Source of the DNA: Ignavibacteriota bacterium
GTDB taxonomy: Bacteria > Bacteroidota > Ignavibacteria > Tepidaquicellales > Tepidaquicellaceae
Assembly: GCA_003158365.1 (NCBI GenBank)
Contig: PMIW01000084.1
Coordinates: 1-24,996 of the forward strand
Direction of reading: 5' to 3'
Length of the DNA: 24,996 nt
In this document: positions 7,208-15,858 of the stretch, in pieces
How positions within the stretch are numbered: the first letter of the stretch is position 1
Layout of the letters: every line of letters starts with the position of its first letter
The notes under the pieces: generated by a model
What the model was told of the DNA's origin: nothing
Database searches by the model: none
Seen by the model: the letters and a program-made list of their open reading frames with translations, nothing else
Program-made: the position numbers and the translations under genes

Positions 7208-7831
7208 ATGAAAAAAATAATAATGTCATTACTAATCATATTGGCAATAAATACTTTTTCTTTCGCTACTGTTAGGACAGTTATTGTCTCGAATTTCGTT
7301 TTCACACCAAATGTCGTAAATGCTGTTGTTGGAGATACAATTTTATGGACTTGGTCAGTCGGTACGCATACTACAACATCTGTAAGTATTCCGCTTGGCG
7401 CCACTGCCTGGGATGCGCCCATGACATCTTTAAATACTACTTTTTCGTATAAAATCACAACACCGGGCACATATAGTTACGATTGCACGTTCCATGCAGC
7501 ATTGTTTAATATGATTGGCACAATAAATGCTTCTTCGGCGTCTGTAACGCAAATCGGAACAACCGTTAATTCTTTCGAACTGAAACAAAATTATCCTAAC
7601 CCGTTCAATCCAACAACAAACATTAATTTCAGCATTCCAAAATCTGAATTTGTAAAAATCAGTGTTTATAATATTCTTGGTAAAGAAGTTGCCGTTTTAT
7701 CCGAAGAGAAATTAAGCCCCGGCAGTTATAATGTTAAGTTCGATGCAGCTAATTATTCGAGCGGAGTTTATTTTTATAAAATCAGCGCAGGTGAATTTAA
7801 TTCTATAAAAAGAATGTTACTGCTAAAATAA
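7208..7831 (+). CDS. Secreted cupredoxin with T9SS sorting domain
   Basis: A signal peptide (MKKIIMSLLIILAINTFSFA) is followed by a plastocyanin-like domain (about 22-110) and a T9SS type A sorting domain (about 120-207) with QNYPNPFNPTTNI, SSGVYFYKI and the terminal KRMLLLK. The expected type 1 copper ligands are visible: H54 in VGTHTT, C93 and H96 in YDCTFH, and M102. The Cys-to-Met spacing is nine residues, one more than in plastocyanin. The protein would be exported across the outer membrane by T9SS and attached or released at the surface, carrying electrons or copper. It is a single gene with an A-rich leader; the bidirectional terminator at 7864-7894 ends it. Confidence 0.9.
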   Translation: MKKIIMSLLIILAINTFSFATVRTVIVSNFVFTPNVVNAVVGDTILWTWSVGTHTTTSVSIPLGATAWDAPMTSLNTTFSYKITTPGTYSYDCTFHAALFNMIGTINASSASVTQIGTTVNSFELKQNYPNPFNPTTNINFSIPKSEFVKISVYNILGKEVAVLSEEKLSPGSYNVKFDAANYSSGVYFYKISAGEFNSIKRMLLLK

Positions 7832-7863
7832 TTTCCCGCACTTTATTTTCCCGAAAAAGAAAT

Positions 7864-7894
7864 AAAAAACCCTGATTTTTTCTCAGGGTTTTTT
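7864..7894. terminator. Bidirectional intrinsic terminator
   Basis: AAAAAACCCTGA (7864-7875) pairs with TCAGGGTTTTTT (7883-7894) across the seven-base loop TTTTTTC. With A-runs on one side and T-runs on the other it can end both the plus-strand cupredoxin transcript and the minus-strand S46 peptidase transcript. Confidence 0.85.
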
Positions 7895-7974
7895 TATTTT
7901 ACTATTTTTACTTTCTCTGCATACCGAAGCTCTCTATCGGGATAATAAACTACTTGCGTTTCACCATTGACTAT
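7894..7974 (-). pseudogene. Possible C-terminal remnant of a minus-strand protein
   Basis: On the minus strand, 26 sense codons end with TAA at 7894-7896, exactly at the terminator. They read as a protein-like sequence ending YYPDRELRYAEKVKIVK. A TAG at 7975-7977 blocks the frame upstream and no start codon is available. The frame is the same as that of the S46 peptidase, but three stops separate them and the peptidase already has a normal end. It may be the tail of a decayed gene or a chance frame. Confidence 0.25.
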
Positions 7975-7998
7975 CTAAGTTTTGCTAATTACTAATTA

Positions 7999-10149
7999 TT
8001 AATTAGATACCCCCATTTCATCAAGCAGAAATCCTGCTTTCGAAAACTTTTCAGTTATGAAAAGAACATAATGAATGTCGACGCAAATTGTCCTTTGCAT
8101 ATCAATGTCATACTGCCAGTCGTTTATCATAGCTTCGTAATTGCCGTCGAATGCAAGTCCAATCAGCTCTCCCTTGGCATTCATCACGGGACTTCCGCTG
8201 TTTCCTCCTGTTATATCGCAGTAATTTGTAAATGCTACCGGCACATCGTTAAGTTCAGGATTTATCCATTTGCCGAAATCCTTTTTATTGTAAATTTCAA
8301 TTAATTCTTTTGGAACATCGAACGGCTCTTCGTCTTTATTCTTGTCAATTACGCCTTTAAATGTGGTAAATGGAGAATACCATACAGCATCAGCAGGTTT
8401 GTAGCCTTTTACTTTTCCTGATGTGAATCTAATTGTTCCGTTTGCATCGGGATAAAGCCCTTCACCTTTCCATTCGTATAATGCTTCGAGATAAAATTTC
8501 CTGAGGTAAGTCACATTGTCACCAAAATCTTTACTGCTGATTCTTATCTCTTCACTTTCTGGAAACATTCTTGCTGCCATCTTGAAAAACGGGTCATTAA
8601 GTGCTTCGAGTTCCTTTATGGATTTTCCAAACAGCTTCTTTGCATATTCAGGATCGTTTAATTTAGAAGTTTTAAAAGCATTATCAGCAAACTGCTCTAT
8701 TGTTTGAGATTTATTATCAAATATATATTCCAGACCCTTGATTCTCTGTCCCTCCGGAAGCTCCTTTGCCATTTTAAGCGCTCTTATAAGTAATGCCTTG
8801 TCAGATGCTTCAAAATAATTTGCATAATTGTATTGTACATTCTCTGTATACTGTTTTATACTTTTATCATCGAAGCCGGGCTGTCTTTCACTCTCAGGTT
8901 TTGCAATCTGGTCTGCAATCGAATAAATAAAACTTGCCATAGCAAGCTGTGTACTTCCAAGTCCCTGAAAAATTCCGAAAACCTTATCTCTCTGTTTTGT
9001 CGCTTCGAGATATTTAGTATATGTGTCTTTTTCTTTTTTCAGAATATCACCGTATTTTTCCTTCCTTGCCGGGTCTCTGTTTGCCCATGCCTGAAAATCC
9101 TTTTCGAAGTCATATTTCTTCTGAAGAAAATTTGTCTTCTTCATCCCGTCGACACTTCCTTGAAATTTCTTCATTCCATTTGCCAGACCTTTTATCAGGC
9201 TTGCGACTTTTATTTTCCCTTCGGGACTGTTTTTCGTCGTTTCTTCAAGAAGAGCAATTACTTCTTTATAATTTTTTATAGAGAATGGAAAATTTTCATT
9301 TAAATTCCAGTCCACGGAAGTCGATGACCTGTATCTTGTCGTAAATCCCGGGTATCCCATTATAAACGTAAAATCCCCGTCTTTCAGGAAATCTTTTGCT
9401 ACTTTTAACCATATTTTAGGTTTGTATGGTACGTTATTTACATTATATTCTTTCCCCTTGCCATCGGGAGAAACGTACGCTCTCATATATGTAAAATCAC
9501 CTGTATGCCTCGGCCACATCCAGTTATCGGTTTCTCCTCCGAAGTTGCCGATAGAAAGCGGCGGAGCATATACAATCCTGATATCCTTAATAATTTTATA
9601 AACATATAAAATATACTGTCCGCCTTCGTACAACACAGATACATTTGCCCTTAAATCCTCATCATTTTTTGTTGCTGCTTCCGTTATTTCGGCACTTTTA
9701 TTAAATATTATTTCACTCCTTTTGTTGGCATCAGTAACCCCTTTTAATGCATCTGTAATTTGAGCTGAAACATCTCTCATTTCAATCATAAGACTTGCAA
9801 AGTAACCCTGAGCGGGTATTTCATCGCTGCGGTTCCTTGCAAGAAAACCGTTTGTAATGTAATCATTATCTTTAGTCGCAGCACGCTGCAATCCCGCATA
9901 TCCGACGTGATGATTGGTCAAAATGAGCCCGTCCTGCGAAACGAATGAACCTGTGCCTCCGTCAAGCTGAATGATAGCACTGTTTAATGCAATTTTATCC
10001 TGGCTGTAAACATCACTTACATCTATCTGCAAACCCTGACTGTTTAAATCAAGTTTGCCTATCTGGTTAAGCAGCCACATCCCTTCCTGTGCATAGGATG
10101 AGAAAACAAAAAGGAAAAGTATAAAAATTGTCGAAAAGAATTTTTTCAT
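7999..10149 (-). CDS. S46 family dipeptidyl-peptidase, DPP7-like
   Basis: This 716-residue serine peptidase belongs to family S46, with a signal peptide (MKKFFSTIFILFLFVFSSYAQ) and the N-terminal hallmark EGMWLLNQI. The chymotrypsin-fold motifs are TNHHVGYA (catalytic H81), an aspartate in the DNWMWPRHTGDF region, and GGNSGSPVMN with serine S651. Eighteen residues after the serine stands glycine (G669, FDGNYEAM). In this family glycine at that place goes with DPP7-type cleavage after hydrophobic residues, and arginine with DPP11-type cleavage after Asp/Glu; so a DPP7-like preference is inferred. It releases dipeptides from peptide N-termini in the periplasm or at the cell surface. It is a single gene with its own upstream region. 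Length is normal for the family. Confidence 0.95.
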   Translation of the reverse strand: MKKFFSTIFILFLFVFSSYAQEGMWLLNQIGKLDLNSQGLQIDVSDVYSQDKIALNSAIIQLDGGTGSFVSQDGLILTNHHVGYAGLQRAATKDNDYITNGFLARNRSDEIPAQGYFASLMIEMRDVSAQITDALKGVTDANKRSEIIFNKSAEITEAATKNDEDLRANVSVLYEGGQYILYVYKIIKDIRIVYAPPLSIGNFGGETDNWMWPRHTGDFTYMRAYVSPDGKGKEYNVNNVPYKPKIWLKVAKDFLKDGDFTFIMGYPGFTTRYRSSTSVDWNLNENFPFSIKNYKEVIALLEETTKNSPEGKIKVASLIKGLANGMKKFQGSVDGMKKTNFLQKKYDFEKDFQAWANRDPARKEKYGDILKKEKDTYTKYLEATKQRDKVFGIFQGLGSTQLAMASFIYSIADQIAKPESERQPGFDDKSIKQYTENVQYNYANYFEASDKALLIRALKMAKELPEGQRIKGLEYIFDNKSQTIEQFADNAFKTSKLNDPEYAKKLFGKSIKELEALNDPFFKMAARMFPESEEIRISSKDFGDNVTYLRKFYLEALYEWKGEGLYPDANGTIRFTSGKVKGYKPADAVWYSPFTTFKGVIDKNKDEEPFDVPKELIEIYNKKDFGKWINPELNDVPVAFTNYCDITGGNSGSPVMNAKGELIGLAFDGNYEAMINDWQYDIDMQRTICVDIHYVLFITEKFSKAGFLLDEMGVSN

Positions 10150-10237
10150 AATACCCTCGCGTATTATTTAATTATAAAAAATATATTTTTATGAGACTTA
10201 CATTATTATATGACGTAAAAAACAGCTACTAAGTTGC

Positions 10238-10253
10238 ATACGTAAAAACGTAT
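10238..10253. promoter_or_regulatory. Short inverted repeat upstream of S46 peptidase
   Basis: ATACGT (10238-10243) and ACGTAT (10248-10253) form a perfect six-base inverted repeat around AAAA. The half-site ACGTAAAA also occurs at 10213-10220. It lies about 90-105 bases upstream of the peptidase start and 180 bases upstream of the propeller gene. It could be an operator; no known consensus is matched. Confidence 0.3.
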
Positions 10254-10327
10254 ATATTGTTCTGAGATAAAAGAATAATTTTTATATTTTTACAGGGTTT
10301 TCAATCAAAGAAATAATTTTATCCTGA

Positions 10328-10359
10328 ATTGCTATTTAATTAAAATATTTCTAACTTTG
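10328..10359 (+). promoter_or_regulatory. Bacteroidota-type promoter
   Basis: ATTG (10328-10331) followed after 20 bases by TAACTTTG (10352-10359) matches the TTTG-N19-21-TAnnTTTG pattern of Bacteroidota housekeeping promoters; the -7 box is an exact match. It lies 76 bases before the ATG of the propeller gene. This supports a Bacteroidota-like main sigma factor, but it is one instance. Confidence 0.45.
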
Positions 10360-10434
10360 AATAACCTCAAAACTTTTTTCTATGTAAATTTTTTACGGTA
10401 TTTATGTAATTAATTTTAAATTATTAATAATACT

Positions 10435-11763
10435 ATGAAAAAAGAGCTGTTTTTAACATCATTTCTTTTTGTTATCCTATTCCCTTTATTTGTTTTTTCT
10501 CAATCAGGCTGGATTCAGTTAAACAGCGGTGTAAGTAAAAATTTAAACTCTGTATTTTTTCCTCCCTCTGCAGCTGGTAGCTTTGGATTCGCTGTCGGCG
10601 ATAGTGGTGTCGTTTTGAAAACAACAACAGGCGGTGTCAACTGGATTTCAGTTTCGCCGAATGCAGTAGCTGATTTCAAAGCTCTCTTTTTTCTTGACCT
10701 TTCTACAGGCTGGGTAACAGGATGGGGAAATAATTATGTACTCGTATATAAGACCACTAATTCAGGTGCGAACTGGACACGGCAATATAATGAATATGAT
10801 ATCTTAAACGCACCAACCTGCTGCTCGTTTATTAATGCAAACACAGGATATATCGGGGGCGGAAGAAAGACCGCATTAGTTCCGCAGGGATTCGATATGA
10901 GCACTATAAACGGAGGTGTAAACTGGACTAAATCGAGCCATTACGAAAAGGTACTTTGCTGCGCTTTTGCAAGTCCCGGTAACGGCTGGCGCGGCGGAAT
11001 ATTTCAGATAGGCTACCTGAGTGCTGCTTTAAGCTATACTGAAAACTATGGAGCGAACTGGAATCAGACATACTTTGTCGATAGCACTTATTTCTTTGGA
11101 ATCCAGTTTATCGATAGTCTGAATGGATTTTGCATCGCAAACAGTTTTATGACTCCCCCATATAATTTTAATTATTTGTTGGAAACAACCAGTGGAGGTT
11201 ATTCCTGGGGGAAAAAATCCGAATTAAAAGTACTTAATAAATTAACTCCGTCGAATTTCTTTTTTTCTTTGTATTTTGTAACTGCTCAGAAAGGATGGCT
11301 TTGCGGAACTAACGGAAATATTTATTTTACACCTGATGGCGGAAATTCCTGGAGTACGCAAAATTCACACGTAACAACCGATTTAAAAGCTATAAAATTT
11401 ACCGATGCATACACGGGATACTGCGTTGGCAGCGGAGGTGTAATTCTTAAAACTGTTACAGGCGGAATTACTAATGTTAATATTCAGTCCGAAATTCCTA
11501 AAAAATACTTTTTATCCCAGAATATCCCGAATCCGTTTAACCCGGTGACAATAATAAAATATTCCGTTCCGAAAAATACTCTGGTTACTATTCAAGTATT
11601 CGATATTCTTGGAAGATTAATATCTACGCTGATAAATAAAGTACAACTGCCTGGAGACTATGAAACAACATTTAACGGCTCCGGATTAAATTCAGGGATT
11701 TATTTTTACAGGTTGCAATCATCCGGATATATCGAAACTAGGAAAATGTTATTATTAAAATAA
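10435..11763 (+). CDS. Secreted YCF48-like beta-propeller with T9SS sorting domain
   Basis: After a signal peptide (to about residue 22, VFSQ) come repeats with the YCF48/BNR-like motif TxxGGxxW: TTTGGVNW (63-70), TTNSGANW (107-114), TINGGVNW (157-164), TENYGANW (202-209), TTSGGYSW (251-258), TPDGGNSW (299-306) and a degenerate TVTGG near 340. This suggests a six- to seven-bladed propeller. Residues about 357-442 are a T9SS sorting domain (QNIPNPFNP, NSGIYFYRL, RKMLLLK). YCF48 itself is a photosystem II assembly factor, but this secreted form is better seen as a generic extracellular propeller; ligand and role are unknown. The gene is single and has a plausible promoter at 10328-10359. There is no terminator before the convergent dehydrogenase gene 22 bases on. 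Confidence 0.9.
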   Translation: MKKELFLTSFLFVILFPLFVFSQSGWIQLNSGVSKNLNSVFFPPSAAGSFGFAVGDSGVVLKTTTGGVNWISVSPNAVADFKALFFLDLSTGWVTGWGNNYVLVYKTTNSGANWTRQYNEYDILNAPTCCSFINANTGYIGGGRKTALVPQGFDMSTINGGVNWTKSSHYEKVLCCAFASPGNGWRGGIFQIGYLSAALSYTENYGANWNQTYFVDSTYFFGIQFIDSLNGFCIANSFMTPPYNFNYLLETTSGGYSWGKKSELKVLNKLTPSNFFFSLYFVTAQKGWLCGTNGNIYFTPDGGNSWSTQNSHVTTDLKAIKFTDAYTGYCVGSGGVILKTVTGGITNVNIQSEIPKKYFLSQNIPNPFNPVTIIKYSVPKNTLVTIQVFDILGRLISTLINKVQLPGDYETTFNGSGLNSGIYFYRLQSSGYIETRKMLLLK

Positions 11764-11785
11764 AGCATCATAAATAAAAAATAAT

Positions 11786-12820
11786 CTAGACCCTAAGAAC
11801 TTTCGCTCCCCTTACATTCCCCTGCTTGAGTTCGAGCAGGGCTTTATTAGCATCTTCAAGCGGGTATTCCTGATATTCGGGTTTAAGATTTATTTCTTCT
11901 GCTATTTTTAAAAATTCCTTAATATCCGATACGGCTACATTTGCAACACTTTTTATTTCCTTTTCCATCCAGAGATGTTCCTGATAGCTTATATTAACCA
12001 GATAGGATTTATCCGTGTCTTCTTTCCTGATTGCATTTATCACTAGACGTCCTTCAGGCTTCAGGTTTTTCAATGCTTGCACAACAGGCATCCATGCAGG
12101 AGTTGTATCTATTATGCAATTTAATTTTTCGGGACATTTATCTGCAGTATTCCCGGCCCATTCGGCCCCGAGATATTTTGCAAATTCCCTTTCTTTCTCA
12201 CTTCTTGCAAAAACATATATTTTAGTCGCAGGGTATTTGTACTTTACCATTTTTAAAACTATATGTGCAGACGCTCCGAAGCCTGTCAGACCCAGACTCT
12301 GACCGTCTTTCAGCCCTGTCAGTTTTACCGAACGGTACCCGATAGCACCTGCGCATAAAAGAGGCGCAGCTTCGGAATCCGAAAAATTTTCAGGTATTAA
12401 AAAAGCGGATTTAAAGGGAACCGTCATGTATTCTTCGTACCCGCCGTTTACATCCCTGCCTGTTGCTCTGAATTCTTCGCATAAATTGTCATTTCCCTCA
12501 AGGCAGTATCTGCATTTTCCGCAGGAGGAATATATCCACCCGACTCCTACCCTGTCATTGATGTTGAATCCGGTAACACTTTTTCCTTTTTCCGTAACTC
12601 TGCCTACAACCTGATGCCCCAAAACTACCGGAAATATCTGTGGAGGCGTCCGACCCTCAATTTCATCCAGCTCAGTGTGGCATACTCCGCAAACACTTAC
12701 CTTAATCAATAATTCACTTTCTCCGGGTACGGGAACATATATATCCTTCATTAAAAGGGGCGAATTATTTTCACTCAGATTGGAAATGCGATTTAATAAT
12801 AATGCCTTCATGGTATTCAA
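11786..12820 (-). CDS. Zinc-dependent alcohol dehydrogenase
   Basis: This is a medium-chain dehydrogenase/reductase of 344 residues. Catalytic zinc ligands are C47 in GVCHTE, H69 in GHQ (usually GHE) and C156 in PLLCAGAIGY. The structural zinc is held by C100, C103, C106 and C114. The cofactor site is GFGASAH (180-186), which resembles the AdhA-type subgroup whose members use NADP(H) or NAD(H) to interconvert alcohols and aldehydes. The start could be the ATG at 12820 (MNTMKALLL) or nine bases later at 12811; the second gives the more usual MKALLL N-terminus. It is divergent from the histidine kinase gene. The enzyme is cytosolic; no neighbour hints at its substrate. Confidence 0.93.
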   Translation of the reverse strand: MNTMKALLLNRISNLSENNSPLLMKDIYVPVPGESELLIKVSVCGVCHTELDEIEGRTPPQIFPVVLGHQVVGRVTEKGKSVTGFNINDRVGVGWIYSSCGKCRYCLEGNDNLCEEFRATGRDVNGGYEEYMTVPFKSAFLIPENFSDSEAAPLLCAGAIGYRSVKLTGLKDGQSLGLTGFGASAHIVLKMVKYKYPATKIYVFARSEKEREFAKYLGAEWAGNTADKCPEKLNCIIDTTPAWMPVVQALKNLKPEGRLVINAIRKEDTDKSYLVNISYQEHLWMEKEIKSVANVAVSDIKEFLKIAEEINLKPEYQEYPLEDANKALLELKQGNVRGAKVLRV

Positions 12821-13025
12821 ATTTTGCTGCTTTATATTATAAATTTATATAATTTATAGTTTGTTTAAAAGATACGAATATATATACAGTAATATTATTT
12901 ATTGTTATCTTAAATATTTAGCTCCCTGTCTTCATAAGTAATTTTAATTAAATTGTGATATGAAGTTATTTTTATTACATTTAGCTCGTCGGACCGTTTA
13001 TTCTATAAAAAACATTTTATGCTGA

Positions 13026-13045
13026 TTATCGAATTAAAACGATAA
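13026..13045 (+). promoter_or_regulatory. Inverted repeat just before the histidine kinase start
   Basis: TTATCG (13026-13031) and CGATAA (13040-13045) are perfectly complementary across AATTAAAA, ending nine bases before the ATG at 13055. As RNA it would form a small hairpin where the ribosome binds; as DNA it could be an operator. There is no Shine-Dalgarno sequence. Short inverted repeats arise by chance in AT-rich DNA, so this is tentative. Confidence 0.3.
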
Positions 13046-13054
13046 AGACTAATT

Positions 13055-15844
13055 ATGGAAAGCGAAAAAAAATCACCGGACCTGCTCTCGGACAAAGAGA
13101 AATTTTTGAATTTTTGGCTTAGAGATACACCATTCGTATTCCACTCAAGAAATGCGGATCTTAATAAAATTCGAAACATTACTCCTCATTTTAAAGAAAA
13201 TCTTAAAAAATCATTTAAAGGGAATATTATAAAAGAGAACATCATATTCCCCTATAAAGGTAATAATGTTTCAGGAAAACAAATTATTGTTCCTCTAAAA
13301 GATAAAGATGAAATATTCGGAGCTATCGAAATCAATATTGACTTTCCGGAATCTGATGAGCTTAAAAATGATATTTCCAAAAGATACGAGATGCATCAGA
13401 CGTTTTATAAATATGCAAAAGAAGGTATCTACAGGCTTGAATTCGAAAAACCTATACCATTATCAGATAATATGGAAAAACAGCTTAAGCTCTTTGCTAA
13501 ATATTGTTATATAGAAGAATGCAACGATGCTCTTGCACAATTTTACGGATACAAAAAAGGCTCTGAGCTTATCGGAAAAAAATTGGTGGAATTTTACAAA
13601 CACCCTGAATTACTTATAAATGAGGATACGCGAAGGGCTTTTATCGATTCGGAATATAAACTTTATAATATAGAAACGGCAGAAACTAATTCGAACGGAA
13701 TTACAAAATATTTTTTGTATAATGCGGTTGGAATAGTGGAAAATGACTGTCTCGTTAGAATCTGGGGAACGCAGCTTGATATAACAGACAGAAAAAAAAC
13801 AGAAATAGCTTTAAGGGATTCCGAAGAAAGATACAGGCTTCTTGTTGAATATTCCTCGGAAGCTATAGCTGTCCATAGCAACGGAATGATTGTTTATGCA
13901 AATGAAGCAATGTTTAAATTAATGAATGCAAAAAAGCCGGATGATATGATCGGCAAACCGGTTTTCAATTTCGTTCACCCCGATTATCATCAGATTGTAA
14001 TTGAAAGAATCAGACGCAGCCAGATAGAAAAAAGACATTCGGATATACTCGAAGAAAAATTTATTGCAATCAACGGGGAGATTATAGATGTCGAAGTAAC
14101 TGCTATCCCGTTCCTCTATAATGGCTCAAATTCGTCACAAGTTGTTGTAAGAGATATAACTTCGAAAAAGAAAGATGAAAAGATAAAATCTGCAATTTAT
14201 AAGATTTCAGAACTTGCACATTCAATGGAAACACTGGATGCACTTTATGCATCGGTGCATACAATCGTTGCAGGATTAATGCCGGCAAAGAATTTTTATA
14301 TTGCCCTTTATAATGAACACACAAATATAATAAGCTTTCCATATTTCGTGGATGAACTGGATGAAACCCCGGAACCCAAAAAATTCGGAAAGGGTTTGAC
14401 AGAATATGTTTTAAGGTCCGGAAAACCTTTGCTTGCTGACCCAAAGGTCTTCGATAAACTAATTGCAATGGGTGAAGTTGAATCTATCGGCGCCGAATCC
14501 ATTGACTGGCTTGGCGTTCCGCTTAAAATCAAAGATAAAGTAATTGGTGTACTGGTTGTACAGTCTTACAGCAAAGGAATCAGGTATAAAGAACAAGAAC
14601 TGAATATACTCACATTTATATCCGAGCAGATTGCTATGTCCATCTCTGCAAAAAAATCCGAAGCAGAACTGATAAAAGCAAAAACTTCCGCGGAAGAAGC
14701 AAGTAATTTAAAATCTTCCCTGCTTTCAAATATGAGCCATGAACTGAGGACACCTATGAACGGGATTCTCGGATTCGCAGAAATTATTCTGGAGGAATCT
14801 ACGGAATCCTTTATTAAAGAACTGGCACACTATATTCAGACTTCAGGAAAAAGATTAATGAAAACCCTGAACTCTATTATGGACCTTTCCCAGCTCGAAG
14901 CGGGAGGAGATATTCTTCATTATGATGACTTTGATTTGATTCAGGAAATACAAACGATAATTAATTCTTTTATTCCTATTGCAAACCAGAAAAATCTTTA
15001 TCTGAATTTTGTTCACCCGCATCCTGTGATTTCAATGTATAGTGATAAGAACCTTATTCAGCAGGTACTTACAAATTTAATAGATAATGCATTAAAATTC
15101 ACACCCGTAGGCGGTGTTACCGTAGAAGCTAATTTATTAAATATATCGGATAATAATATTGTTGATATTAAAGTAATTGATTCGGGTATTGGTATTGCAA
15201 AAGAACATAAAGAATTTATATTCAAAGAATTCCGCCAGGTAAGTGAAGGACTGAAAAGAAACTACGAAGGCAGCGGACTTGGATTATCGCTGACAAAAAA
15301 AATGGTTAAATTACTCAACGGAAATATAGTATTCGAAAGCATTCCCGGCAAAGGTACAATTTTTAATGTGGTTCTCCCGGCAATAAAAAATCCCAATCCG
15401 GATAATAAAGAGTTAAATCATAAATACGAAAAAGATACTCTGGTGGTAAAGGATTCCGGAAAAAAAATAAGATTAAGCCTCCCGAAAATTCTTTTAATCG
15501 AAGATAATGATATTAGTATAAAACTGACCCAGCAATTTCTTTCAAAAATGTGCAAACTCGACTATACAAAAGACCCCGAAGAAGCTATAAACATGACTCA
15601 GAAAATCAAATATGATTTAATTTTAATGGACATCAATCTGGGTAATGAAATTGACGGTTTAAAGGTTACCAAAAAAATCAGAAAAATTCCCGGATACGAT
15701 AAAATTCCCATCGTCGCAGTAACAGGTTATGCGTTAAACGGCGATAAAGAAAGAATACTTAATTCGGGATGCAGCGACTATATCAAAAAACCCTTCGATA
15801 AAGCAACTATAATAAAAACTATTAATAAAAATCTGGAATTATAA
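13055..15844 (+). CDS. Soluble hybrid histidine kinase (PAS-PAS-GAF-HisKA-HATPase-REC)
   Basis: The 929-residue protein has no membrane span or signal peptide, so it senses in the cytosol. Residues 1-100 are a degenerate GAF-like stretch (GKQIIVPLKDKDEIFGAIEI). Two PAS domains follow (about 115-250, ending WGTQLDITDRKK, and about 255-375, ending VVVRDITSKKK), then a GAF domain (about 385-540, LGVPLKIKDKVIGVLVVQ). HisKA has the phospho-acceptor H562 in SHELRTPMNGILGF. The ATPase shows the N box (N674, N678), G1 DSGIGI (D709) and G2 GSGLGL (739-744). A C-terminal receiver has LLIEDND and the acceptor D859 in LMDINLG, with K in YIKKPF. There is no DNA-binding output domain or adjacent partner, so a separate phosphotransfer or response protein is needed. 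The signal is unknown. Confidence 0.94.
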   Translation: MESEKKSPDLLSDKEKFLNFWLRDTPFVFHSRNADLNKIRNITPHFKENLKKSFKGNIIKENIIFPYKGNNVSGKQIIVPLKDKDEIFGAIEINIDFPESDELKNDISKRYEMHQTFYKYAKEGIYRLEFEKPIPLSDNMEKQLKLFAKYCYIEECNDALAQFYGYKKGSELIGKKLVEFYKHPELLINEDTRRAFIDSEYKLYNIETAETNSNGITKYFLYNAVGIVENDCLVRIWGTQLDITDRKKTEIALRDSEERYRLLVEYSSEAIAVHSNGMIVYANEAMFKLMNAKKPDDMIGKPVFNFVHPDYHQIVIERIRRSQIEKRHSDILEEKFIAINGEIIDVEVTAIPFLYNGSNSSQVVVRDITSKKKDEKIKSAIYKISELAHSMETLDALYASVHTIVAGLMPAKNFYIALYNEHTNIISFPYFVDELDETPEPKKFGKGLTEYVLRSGKPLLADPKVFDKLIAMGEVESIGAESIDWLGVPLKIKDKVIGVLVVQSYSKGIRYKEQELNILTFISEQIAMSISAKKSEAELIKAKTSAEEASNLKSSLLSNMSHELRTPMNGILGFAEIILEESTESFIKELAHYIQTSGKRLMKTLNSIMDLSQLEAGGDILHYDDFDLIQEIQTIINSFIPIANQKNLYLNFVHPHPVISMYSDKNLIQQVLTNLIDNALKFTPVGGVTVEANLLNISDNNIVDIKVIDSGIGIAKEHKEFIFKEFRQVSEGLKRNYEGSGLGLSLTKKMVKLLNGNIVFESIPGKGTIFNVVLPAIKNPNPDNKELNHKYEKDTLVVKDSGKKIRLSLPKILLIEDNDISIKLTQQFLSKMCKLDYTKDPEEAINMTQKIKYDLILMDINLGNEIDGLKVTKKIRKIPGYDKIPIVAVTGYALNGDKERILNSGCSDYIKKPFDKATIIKTINKNLEL

Positions 15845-15858
15845 ATTAAATTATTTTA

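Noticed and set aside
9021..9303. Open frames on the plus strand within the S46 peptidase gene
   Set aside because: They are antisense shadows of a well-supported S46 coding sequence and show only Phe/Ser/Leu-rich composition from the reverse codons.
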